64,000 bases of DNA, taken from the NCBI RefSeq assembly GCF_947503705.1, contig NZ_CANNES010000004.1, positions 64,001 to 128,000 on the forward strand, in the 5' to 3' direction. Position numbers and translations under genes: made by a program. The DNA is from an uncultured Tateyamaria sp. Lineage in GTDB: Bacteria; Pseudomonadota; Alphaproteobacteria; Rhodobacterales; Rhodobacteraceae. The notes under the pieces are model-generated. The model was not told where the DNA came from, made no database searches, and saw only the letters and a list, made by a program, of their open reading frames with translations. This document shows positions 19,901-27,212 of this stretch, piece after piece (positions within the stretch are counted from its first letter, which is position 1; the number at the start of each line of letters is the position of its first letter).

Positions 19901-21762
19901 CGACCACAGTTGTGGTCAACGCGCGGCCCATGGCCGATGCTGGCGGCAACCGCGATGTCTGCTCGGGCGAGAGCATCCTTTTTGACGCCTCTGACAGCCT
20001 CGACCCTGATGGGGGTCTGCTGCTTTATAGCTGGGATTTCGGGGACGGCACGATGTCGGATCTGGTGAACCCCACCAAGATCTATGAAGGCCCGGGCGCC
20101 TATCCCGTGACCTTGCGCGTGCGCAATGGCAAGGGCACCGAATGGGGCAGTGATATTGACCGAATTGCCGCCCTCGTGCGCGAAGGCCCCATCGCCGATG
20201 CGGGCCTGGACATGACTGTCTGTACCAACCAAGCCGTCCGCTTTGACGGATCGGGCTCGACCGATGCCGACGGCGCTGTGAACGCGTTCCAATGGACGAT
20301 GGGCGATGGTGGCACCGCAAGCGGTGAAAAGCCAGAATACCGGTTCCGCAAGCCCGGCAACTACCCCGTGACGCTGACTATCACCGGCGATGCGGTCGGG
20401 GCCTGTTCGCCCTTGGACACCGACACGGTCAATGTGCAGGTCGTGGCGGCGCCTGATCAGGCCATCGCAGGCTCTGAAAGAGCGGCGGCGGGCCAGCCCG
20501 CACCCTTTGCCGTGACCCTTGATGATCTGGGCGGCGCGACCGTAATCTCGCACAGCTGGTCCTTCAGCGATGGCGGCACCGCCACAGGCGCAGAGGTCAA
20601 TCATACCTTTGCCGAGCCGGGCGCGTATTTCGCGACCGTTACCACAGAACTGGCAGGCGGCAATGTGGGATGCTCCACGATCGAGACGCAGCGCAAGGTG
20701 CAGGTCAACGCGGCCCCCACGGCCAATATCGACGGGCCGGACACCGTGGCAACAGGGGCGGCAGCGGTGTTTGATGCCTCTGCCTCTTTCGATCCCGACG
20801 GCGCGCTGACAGGCTTTGCCTGGGACTTTGGCGATGGCAACACCGCCACCGGCGTGGCCGTCGCTCACGCTTATGCAGAGCCGGGTGAATACCCGTTGCG
20901 CCTTACAGTCATGGATGATGCTGGCGTCGGAAATTCGGCCACCACGATTGAGCAATCTGTAACGGTCAATCCCGCGCCATCGGTTGGGCTGGCCGTTGCC
21001 GGGCAGATGTGTCCCAGCGTCGCTGTGCCTTGGGCGGTGGATGTTCCCCAGGGCACCAGCGTCGCCTGGAGTTTCGGCGATGGGACAACAGCCGAAGGCG
21101 CGCAAGCCAGCCATGGGTTTGAGCGACCCGGGCTTTATCCGGTGACCGTGGCGCTTGACGATGGCAAGGGGCTGTTGAACAGCCGCCGGTCCGAAGAGGT
21201 CTATGCCCGCGTCAACAGTGCGCCCACCGCATTGGCGGGCCCGGATCAGATCGTGTGCCCGGGCGATACCGTCAGTTTTGATGCCGGGGCCTCGAATGAT
21301 CTTGATGGGTCAATCACGGGCTGGACCTGGACCTTTTCCGACGGAGTGACGTTGGAAGGGGCGCAAGTGACGCGCACATTTGATGCAACCGGCCCAATTG
21401 ACGTGCAACTGAGCGTGACCGACGACAGCGGCGCACAGTGCAATATGGGCACCGACATGGCCCGGGTGCTGGTCAACACGCCCCCGGTTGTGGACGCCGG
21501 GCCAGACCAAAGCGTGCCCGTCGGCGCCGCCCATGATGTGGTACGTTTCGACGCGAGTGCCGCACGGGATGCAGACGGTCAAGGCGTTGGTATAAATTGG
21601 GATTTCGGGGGTGGCGTGACGGCATCGGGGGCGTTGAACACCCACCGCTTTACCGCACCGGGCAGCTATACGGTCACGGTGACGGCGCGCGACACCACGG
21701 GTCTGGCCTGCGGTGTGTCCACCGACACGGCGATCATCACGGCCCTGCCCCGCAGCCAGTGA
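16909..21762 (+). CDS. giant secreted protein with about 15 PKD-like repeats
   Basis: A 1617-residue exported protein with signal peptide residues 1-27 (MALASPGAVRAQA-like end), a roughly 300-residue unassigned N-terminal region, and then tandem PKD-type Ig folds. I count 15 W-x-F-G-D-G-like motifs from about residue 346 to 1564 (WEFGDG, WSFGDG, WDMGDG, WDFGDG, WRFGDG, WQLPDG, WEFDDG, WDFGDG twice, WTMGDG, WSFSDG, WDFGDG, WSFGDG, WTFSDG, WDFGGG), spaced near 87 residues. Each is followed by H-x-Y/F-x-x-P-G-x-Y and VTDDSG-like strands. Several late repeats carry paired cysteines that may form disulphides. There is no C-terminal anchor, LPXTG or T9SS tail. PKD arrays usually serve as spacers, adhesins or surface filaments. 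It follows the FecR gene by 46 bases and precedes the cyclase by 51. Confidence 0.9.
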   Translation: MSLVFQRVMAALCAAMVLASPGAVRAQAVPEGLIVVYGALSPTREGDVDRREQIYFSIPADTAGRVFVRLFDPEIFGQDDFTYGGPADSETTFRVFGGEGAFTAADRPEIVADRARAPRERPAFPVTGPGQVLIERAYGSDRSSDGRWVTLGAVRARQGEQVGDRAHFRIDVEGTKGNDGNGFSIGVSRARDRDRAPEGLEIFAYQPTIRWTAAGTATRVGFTGIGGPYTVQSFDAANGDLSVVTDYADLPVAVSGQDFWTVDRVETDDTNLALSLSGGFESPNDVTIAVFDGAGAPVALQMPPRRSLDPARPEAIGTGRPLANCSSVAFDGSPSLGRAPLRYLWEFGDGQSSDAPVIAHMYAEPGRYAARLRVLEDGGRPGAGAETLVSVHVRRAPVAQPGDAITVAPGEVIPFDGTGSEPSDSPITRYVWSFGDGEQVEGPRAEKAYDSPGAYRVVLRVNDDSLHPCNFGVATRDVNVNFAPVAEAGTDQTAKAGETLSFGGAASYDVDGTVASYAWDMGDGTVLTGPEVSHTYTAPGRYNVALTVTDDSGVANGQSVDTLSVDINAPPAPSIIIPDRPVSVSEAAQLDGSQTSDADGAILSYLWDFGDGAIGEGAIVNYAWTTPGVYTVALTVTDDSGTASATQRTETQIVVDAAPVANAGPDQFVTASEVQFDGTGSTDADGTISSYEWRFGDGGTATGPRPVHAYARAGVYEVALVVRDASGAPLNTDRDTMRVTVNALPIADAGPDLTVAPGEEFVLSARASVDPDGGLGRYEWQLPDGSVQNGERISTALDTPGTYRIGLSVFDSFQGGEARDDSEVTITVNAAPVAQAGADLLVAPGEPVVLDASQSFDPDGQIVSHLWEFDDGFAAQTTARVARSFDVPGVWSAQLVVTDDAGVSNSTAGGDVTIRVNSAPVAEAGANIETDVLRVRFDGSASADADGDALIYRWDFGDGSAPIYGQTVAHTYPRSGTFPVTLRVDDGTGLSNATAIDATTVVVNARPMADAGGNRDVCSGESILFDASDSLDPDGGLLLYSWDFGDGTMSDLVNPTKIYEGPGAYPVTLRVRNGKGTEWGSDIDRIAALVREGPIADAGLDMTVCTNQAVRFDGSGSTDADGAVNAFQWTMGDGGTASGEKPEYRFRKPGNYPVTLTITGDAVGACSPLDTDTVNVQVVAAPDQAIAGSERAAAGQPAPFAVTLDDLGGATVISHSWSFSDGGTATGAEVNHTFAEPGAYFATVTTELAGGNVGCSTIETQRKVQVNAAPTANIDGPDTVATGAAAVFDASASFDPDGALTGFAWDFGDGNTATGVAVAHAYAEPGEYPLRLTVMDDAGVGNSATTIEQSVTVNPAPSVGLAVAGQMCPSVAVPWAVDVPQGTSVAWSFGDGTTAEGAQASHGFERPGLYPVTVALDDGKGLLNSRRSEEVYARVNSAPTALAGPDQIVCPGDTVSFDAGASNDLDGSITGWTWTFSDGVTLEGAQVTRTFDATGPIDVQLSVTDDSGAQCNMGTDMARVLVNTPPVVDAGPDQSVPVGAAHDVVRFDASAARDADGQGVGINWDFGGGVTASGALNTHRFTAPGSYTVTVTARDTTGLACGVSTDTAIITALPRSQ

Positions 21763-21813
21763 GGCAAACAAAACGCCATATCCAGACGCTGCCGGATCGG
21801 ATAGAGACAGGCC

Positions 21814-23532
21814 ATGTGGTTCCCTCTACGCCTCAAGTTCTTTTTCTTTGCCACGCTGCTGGCCGTGGTCCCACTAGCCATTGTGGGCCAGAACCTGACG
21901 ACGCTGACCCGGGACGAGCTGAAATCAGCCGCGAACGAAGACCTGACAACCGTTGCGGCCCAACTGCAAAACCAGTTCGACACAACATTTCAGGGCCGGT
22001 GGCTGTCCCCGCTTATGGTTATTCGCAACGGCATCGACAGTGACGAGTTGGACGTGCCGCAAAAAGTATCTTTGCTGACGCTGGGCCTGCAAGAGCTGCC
22101 CGATGTGGTGTCGTTGCAATTGGCGGTCGCCGGGTCGAACCTGCCGATCATGGCGACCGATCAGGCGTTCTCGCAAAGGCTGGAGGCGCAAGGTCTGGAC
22201 CCTGTTGCACTGATGACGGTGTCTTCCGATCTGATCCAGAATATCGAGGCGACAGGACAATATGGTCGTCCGCTGATTTCGCGGATTGAAGCGACAGGCG
22301 ATTGGATCGCAACCCTCGCCTTGCCTCTGAACACCAGGATTGCGGGTCGTCAGGTCACCTTGGCCGCGCGGATCAGGCTCACGACCCTGACCCAGCTGGT
22401 TGACCGTCACCCCTTTGCCCAACGCGGCGAGATCACGATCATCGACCAGGCGGGCCGCACCGTGTTGGGCACAACGCAGGTCCAGTTGATTGAGCGTGAC
22501 ATTGTGCAATCGGCCCTGCCTTTGATCGTGGCGGGGGCACGAGCCAATGCGCTGCAAAACTATACGCGCCCGGATGGCACCCAGATGCTGGGAGCCTATG
22601 CCTTTCCCGACTGGTTCCCCTGGGCCGTTGTGACCGAATTGTCCGAAGACAGCGCCTATGCGGTGGTCAACGCCATCACTCGGCAGATTCTGATCATCGG
22701 CGCGCTTGGCTTTGCGCTGGCCAGCATCGGCGCATTGATCTTTGCGCGCCGGTTGACCAGCCCGATCCTCAAGATCGGCAATGTGGTTGAAAAGGTGGGC
22801 GCCGGTGATTTCTCGGCCCGTGTCGCCAACGTAAAGGTCCGCGACGAGATCGGCCAGTTGTCACAGCGGGTGAACACCATGATCGCCGAGTTGGGCGAAC
22901 GGCTGGAGCTGATGAAATTCGTGAGCCACGGCACGATGGAAGCGATCCAGAGCGCCGATGAAGGCATGTCGCGCGGCGGTATTCGCAAAAAGGTGTCAGT
23001 CATTTTTACTGATATTCGTGGCTATACCGAGTTTTCCGAACGGGTCGCACCCGAAGTCGTGATCGAGGCGCTGAACGAATACTTTGAGGTCCAGACCCGC
23101 ATCGTCGAGGCCCATCAGGGCGACGTGGACAAATTCATCGGTGACGCGCTGGTCGCTGTCTTTGAAGGCGACGCGATGGAGCAGCGCGCGATTTGCTGCT
23201 CTGTCAAGATCATCGACGCGATGGCTGATCTGCTTGAAAAGTTTCCCGAATATAATCTGCATGTGGGCATCGGCGTCGCATCCGGTGAGGTGGTCATGGG
23301 CGCCATGGGGGCCAAAAGCCGGATGGATTACACCGTGCTCGGATCGACCGTGAACCTGTCGGCGCGGCTGTGCTCCAAGGCTGATCCAGGACAGGTGCTG
23401 ATCGACCGCGCCACGCGGGATGCGGGTGACGGGCTGGCGGATGTACAATTTGAAACGCTGGAGGCGATCCCGCTTAAGGGCTATGCCGAACCGGTCCCGA
23501 CCTTTGCCGCCAAAAGCAGCGCGCCTGACTAG
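21814..23532 (+). CDS. membrane-bound class III adenylate cyclase with sensor and HAMP domains
   Basis: Converts ATP to cAMP in response to a periplasmic signal. The 572-residue protein has TM1 (residues ~7-27), a periplasmic Cache-like sensor (~30-285), TM2 (~289-310, QILIIGALGFALASIGALIFA), a HAMP linker (~312-363, SPILKIGNVVEKVGAGDFSARV) and a class III cyclase domain (~392-565). Catalytic features: metal aspartates in FTDIRGYT and FIGDAL, the adenine-selecting lysine in DKFIGD, the threonine in DYTVLG, and the asparagine/arginine pair in VNLSARL. Lys with Thr favours ATP over GTP, so an adenylate cyclase is likelier than a guanylate cyclase. It is the third gene in the FecR-PKD run, and a CNB-domain ABC-like protein lies about 600 bases downstream. 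Confidence 0.92.
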   Translation: MWFPLRLKFFFFATLLAVVPLAIVGQNLTTLTRDELKSAANEDLTTVAAQLQNQFDTTFQGRWLSPLMVIRNGIDSDELDVPQKVSLLTLGLQELPDVVSLQLAVAGSNLPIMATDQAFSQRLEAQGLDPVALMTVSSDLIQNIEATGQYGRPLISRIEATGDWIATLALPLNTRIAGRQVTLAARIRLTTLTQLVDRHPFAQRGEITIIDQAGRTVLGTTQVQLIERDIVQSALPLIVAGARANALQNYTRPDGTQMLGAYAFPDWFPWAVVTELSEDSAYAVVNAITRQILIIGALGFALASIGALIFARRLTSPILKIGNVVEKVGAGDFSARVANVKVRDEIGQLSQRVNTMIAELGERLELMKFVSHGTMEAIQSADEGMSRGGIRKKVSVIFTDIRGYTEFSERVAPEVVIEALNEYFEVQTRIVEAHQGDVDKFIGDALVAVFEGDAMEQRAICCSVKIIDAMADLLEKFPEYNLHVGIGVASGEVVMGAMGAKSRMDYTVLGSTVNLSARLCSKADPGQVLIDRATRDAGDGLADVQFETLEAIPLKGYAEPVPTFAAKSSAPD

Positions 23533-23535
23533 GGC

Positions 23536-23916
23536 CTAAGGCAGCACCGCCCAGACCATCACCAGATAGGTCCACTGATGGATTGCCTGATCAACGCCAA
23601 AGGCGCGCCAATAGCCCGCTTGGGTCGGCCCGTGGCCCGTGTGATCAGACCAGCGCCCCTTGCCCCAATCCACATGGAAATGGACCACCCATTCCACCAG
23701 TGCCACCACCAGTGCCAAGACAATCGGCACACCCAGCAACACCATCGCAATCAGCGATCCTACTGCGTGCAGGCCTGCATGTTGCAGCCGCCCAAAATGG
23801 ATATACCGCCCCCGATCGGCCAGCATCCGGGGCGTTTGCAGGTAGAAATCGGCAAACAGATGCTTGGTTTGCAACAAAAACAACAGCGCGAGCGCAAAGA
23901 TCACAGGGTCGGCCAA
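23536..23916 (-). CDS. DUF3307 family small membrane protein
   Basis: A 126-residue integral membrane protein with about three hydrophobic helices (ALALLFLLQTKHLFADF, VGSLIAMVLLGVPIVLALVVALVEWVVHF, YLVMVWAVLP). The K-H-x-x-A-D-F-x-x-Q-x near residue 18-28 and H-x-D-x-x-K around residue 81 resemble the DUF3307 family as I know it, a function-unknown family with conserved histidines and aspartates in the membrane. The gene is convergent with the cyclase (3 bases between stops) and divergent from the ABC gene. It may simply be an unrelated gene inserted in the block. Confidence 0.75.
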   Translation of the reverse strand: MADPVIFALALLFLLQTKHLFADFYLQTPRMLADRGRYIHFGRLQHAGLHAVGSLIAMVLLGVPIVLALVVALVEWVVHFHVDWGKGRWSDHTGHGPTQAGYWRAFGVDQAIHQWTYLVMVWAVLP

Positions 23917-24116
23917 GGCATATCCTTGTCATGGTTTGCCCATACCCTAGGCTGCCTGCGCCTGTGCTGCAATCATCCAGCGCAAAGCATTGATTTGTCG
24001 GGCTCGGACTTGCTAGGCTGCCGCCCAAGCCATCCGCCGATGGCGTCAGATTTGGAAATAGTCTCATAGAACGTTCGCTCTTTGCCTTTATCTGGGCCTA
24101 TTCAAAGCGGGACCAG

Positions 24117-27065
24117 TTGATCCTGTTGGCGGTGACGCTGACGCTGTTTCCATTGCTCTATCTGACGCTGGAACTCCCCAAACGGATCATCAACGATGCC
24201 ATCGGCTCCGGCTCTGCCTCGATCTCTGCCTATGGGTTTGAGTTCACGCAGGTGCAGTATCTGCTGCTGCTTTGTGGCGCGTTTCTGGTGGCGGTGCTGC
24301 TGCATGGCATCATGAAAATGCGCATCAACACCATGAAGGGCGTGCTGGCCGAACGGCTATTGCGCCGGTTCCGCTATACGCTGATTGCACGCATTCTGCG
24401 CTTTCCCCAGCCTTACTTTGAGCGCACCAGCCAAGGTGAACTGGTCAGCATGGTCACCGCCGAAAGCGAACCCATGGGCGGCCTCATGGGCGATGCGGTG
24501 GCGCAGCCTGTGTTGCAGGCGGGTCAGATGCTCACGATCCTCGGGTTCCTGTTCTTTCAGTCGGTGGCCTTTGGGCTGGCGGCTTGTGCGCTGATCCCGC
24601 TTCAGGCCTGGCTGATCCCGCGGCTGCAAAAACAGATCAACAAGCTGAACAAGAAACGCGTGATCCAGGTGCGTGCCTTGGCCGCCGAAATTGGCGAGGG
24701 GGCTGCGGGCGCCTCGACCTTGCGAGTGAATGGCGGCTGGCGCTACCGGATGGCGATGATCGGGGACCGATTGGGCCGTCTGTTCGACATCCGTTTTCAG
24801 ATCTACCAGAAGAAATTCTTTATGAAGTTTATCAATAACTTCATTACCCAGCTGACCCCGTTCTTCTTTTTCTCCATTGGTGGTTATCTGGTGATCCGGG
24901 GCGATGTGACCATCGGTGCACTGGTCGCCGCCCTCGCCGCCTACAAGGATCTGTCTTCCCCTTGGAAAGAGTTGCTGGCCTATTACAACCAGTCCGCCGA
25001 CATGTCCCTGCGGTGGGAGACGATCACGGAACGTTTCGCGCCCGAAGGCATGGTGGATGACGCGCTGGTCTATGGCCCCGTCGAGGATGTGCCCCGCCTG
25101 ACGGGCGACATCGTGCTGGATCAGGTCACAGTGCGAGACGGCGACGGAAACCCGGTGCTGGAGGATATCACTGTCACCCTGCCCGCCGGTGCCGTGATCG
25201 GCATTTCAGCCACCAATGATGAAGACCGGCGCGCCCTCGCCGAGGTGCTGACCCGTGAGACACTGACCACCAGCGGCACCGTGACCCTTGCAGGTCACGA
25301 CATCAAGACGCTGCACCAGTCGGTGATTGCCAAGCGCGTCGGTCACGCCACCTCCCGTCCGATCATGTTCCAGGGCAGCTTTGGCGATAACGTTTTGATG
25401 CCCGTGCGTTTTGCACCTGTGGATGGGGTCGAGGCCGATGATTTCGCCCGCGAGGCTGTGCGCGCAGGCAACACCGCCGACATGCTGGGCGCGCAGTGGC
25501 TGGACCCGGCCATTGCCGGCGTCGACAGCCCCGATGATCTGCGCGCCTGGTGGACGAAACTGATCGAAGGGATGGGCAGCGGCGCCGCCCTGACCCGACG
25601 TGCCATGGATCAGCAATGCGACGCAGAAGCCCATCCAAAGCTGAGCGAAGCGTTGATCGCGCTGCGGCCCAAAGTGGCGCAGGCGCTGGCTGATGCCGGT
25701 CTGGACAAATTCGTGCATCGGTTCGAGCCGGACGCCTACAACCCCGCTCTGCCCGTGGCTGAAAACCTGTTATTCGCGACCCCGCGCATCGACATTACGC
25801 CCGAGGTGCTGGCCGCCCGCATCGATTTCCTGCGCCTGCTGAACAAGCTGAAGCTTGCGGGCGATCTGGAAGAGCTGGCGCGCAACATCATCGACCTCTT
25901 GCGCCAGATCTTTGGCGCGAACGGCACTGATCATCCGCTCTTTCGCAAGGTGGGCCTTGATGTGGCCGTCTATGAGGCCGCCCTTGATCTGGTGACGCGG
26001 AAGTCTCCCGGCACCACGATCACAGACGAAGAACTGGCGCTGCTGTTGAGTGTGCCTTCGCGCATCACCGCAGAACAGATCGGCCCCGCCTTTCCGGACG
26101 AAGTCCGCGCCAAGGTGCTGGACATGCGCCAGGGCCACGCCGACGCCCTGCGCGCCCAGATGGAGGACCTGTTTGCGCCCATCACGCCCGACGGCCCGCT
26201 CGTGGGTCTGAGCGTGTTGGAAAACGTGATCTATGGCAAAGTGTCGGAAAGTGCCGGGACCAAGGCCGAAGATCTGCGCCGCGTCGTGTCGGATGTGTTG
26301 CAGGCCGAAGGGGTCAATCCACTGGTTCTCGAACTCGTATTTGACGTGCCTATTGCGCTGGGTGGTGCGAACCTGCCTGCACTTTTTGCAGAGCCTTTGT
26401 CGATCAGCCGCGCCACGATCAAACGGCCCGATATTCTGATCCTTGACCGGGTGATGGCCAGCTATGACACCGAGGCGCAAGAGGCGCTTTTCTCCAACCT
26501 GCGTCGCCTGTTGCCCGAAGCCACGCTGATCTTTCTCAATGAGGCGTTCGAGGACGAAAGCGCCTTTGACATGCATTTCGAGATTCAACAGGGCCGCCTT
26601 GTGGGGGCAGAGGGCGCACGGGCCGCAGCCGACAGTGATGTCGGTGCCGATCTGGCCCGCAAGGTCGATGCGCTCAGCGCCACGCCCATGTTCTCGGGCC
26701 TCAAGCGCAAACAATTGCGCCTCTTGGCCTTTGGCGCGCGCTGGTACACGGCGCAGCAGGGCGACTACGTGTTTCACAAGAATGACGCCCCACGCGACGG
26801 GGCCTATATGGTGATCGACGGCGAGGCCGATCTGCTTTTGCCGCAAGAGGGGGCCGACCCGCGCCTGATTGCCACCGTAGGCAGTGGCGCGCTAGTGGGC
26901 GAATTGGGTCTGATCCGCGGCGAACCGCGCGCCCTCGATATGCGCGCCAAATCCGAACTGACCTGCCTTCGCATCAGCGAAGAAGACTTCATGGCCGTGG
27001 TTGAAAACGATGCTGCAACCGCCTTCCGCTTGCTTCAGGTGGTGGCGGGTTACGTCAGCACCTGA
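24117..27065 (+). CDS. ABC exporter-like protein with degenerate NBD and C-terminal cyclic-nucleotide-binding domain
   Basis: A 982-residue protein from TTG 24117. The frame stays open upstream to 23994 and encodes ERSLFAFIWAYSKRDQ just before this TTG, which looks like the true N-terminus. The codon there is ATA (24066), so either translation begins at ATA or the first 17 residues are lost. Residues ~1-300 form an exporter-type transmembrane domain. The nucleotide-binding region begins near 330, but its Walker A position reads GISATNDEDRRAL with no P-loop lysine, a ~380-residue insert follows, the signature is GGANLPALF, Walker B is DILILDRVMAS without the catalytic glutamate, and the switch histidine is not seen. 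Residues ~855-982 are a CNB domain with GELGLIRGEPRA. ATP hydrolysis is doubtful; cAMP control by the nearby cyclase is plausible. Confidence 0.85.
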   Translation: MILLAVTLTLFPLLYLTLELPKRIINDAIGSGSASISAYGFEFTQVQYLLLLCGAFLVAVLLHGIMKMRINTMKGVLAERLLRRFRYTLIARILRFPQPYFERTSQGELVSMVTAESEPMGGLMGDAVAQPVLQAGQMLTILGFLFFQSVAFGLAACALIPLQAWLIPRLQKQINKLNKKRVIQVRALAAEIGEGAAGASTLRVNGGWRYRMAMIGDRLGRLFDIRFQIYQKKFFMKFINNFITQLTPFFFFSIGGYLVIRGDVTIGALVAALAAYKDLSSPWKELLAYYNQSADMSLRWETITERFAPEGMVDDALVYGPVEDVPRLTGDIVLDQVTVRDGDGNPVLEDITVTLPAGAVIGISATNDEDRRALAEVLTRETLTTSGTVTLAGHDIKTLHQSVIAKRVGHATSRPIMFQGSFGDNVLMPVRFAPVDGVEADDFAREAVRAGNTADMLGAQWLDPAIAGVDSPDDLRAWWTKLIEGMGSGAALTRRAMDQQCDAEAHPKLSEALIALRPKVAQALADAGLDKFVHRFEPDAYNPALPVAENLLFATPRIDITPEVLAARIDFLRLLNKLKLAGDLEELARNIIDLLRQIFGANGTDHPLFRKVGLDVAVYEAALDLVTRKSPGTTITDEELALLLSVPSRITAEQIGPAFPDEVRAKVLDMRQGHADALRAQMEDLFAPITPDGPLVGLSVLENVIYGKVSESAGTKAEDLRRVVSDVLQAEGVNPLVLELVFDVPIALGGANLPALFAEPLSISRATIKRPDILILDRVMASYDTEAQEALFSNLRRLLPEATLIFLNEAFEDESAFDMHFEIQQGRLVGAEGARAAADSDVGADLARKVDALSATPMFSGLKRKQLRLLAFGARWYTAQQGDYVFHKNDAPRDGAYMVIDGEADLLLPQEGADPRLIATVGSGALVGELGLIRGEPRALDMRAKSELTCLRISEEDFMAVVENDAATAFRLLQVVAGYVST

Positions 27066-27212
27066 GACGACACTCAAGACCCGCCAAAAACTGAGCACTT
27101 GATCGCTCAAACTGCACTTTTTCGCGAAGCGCCTTCTATGGGCTGGAACCTGGCCCGTGAATTTGCGATGTGGAGGGATACCGCGCCGCTGCGAGCGCCG
27201 GAGAGCTGCCAG

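Noticed and set aside
19831-21114. Long minus-strand open frame opposite the PKD protein gene
   Set aside because: It merely mirrors the repeated codons of the PKD array; no recognisable domain.
17930-21620. Repeated DNA words resembling a repeat array or CRISPR
   Set aside because: The repeats are in-frame protein (PKD) units, imperfect at DNA level and about 260 bp long, so not CRISPR.
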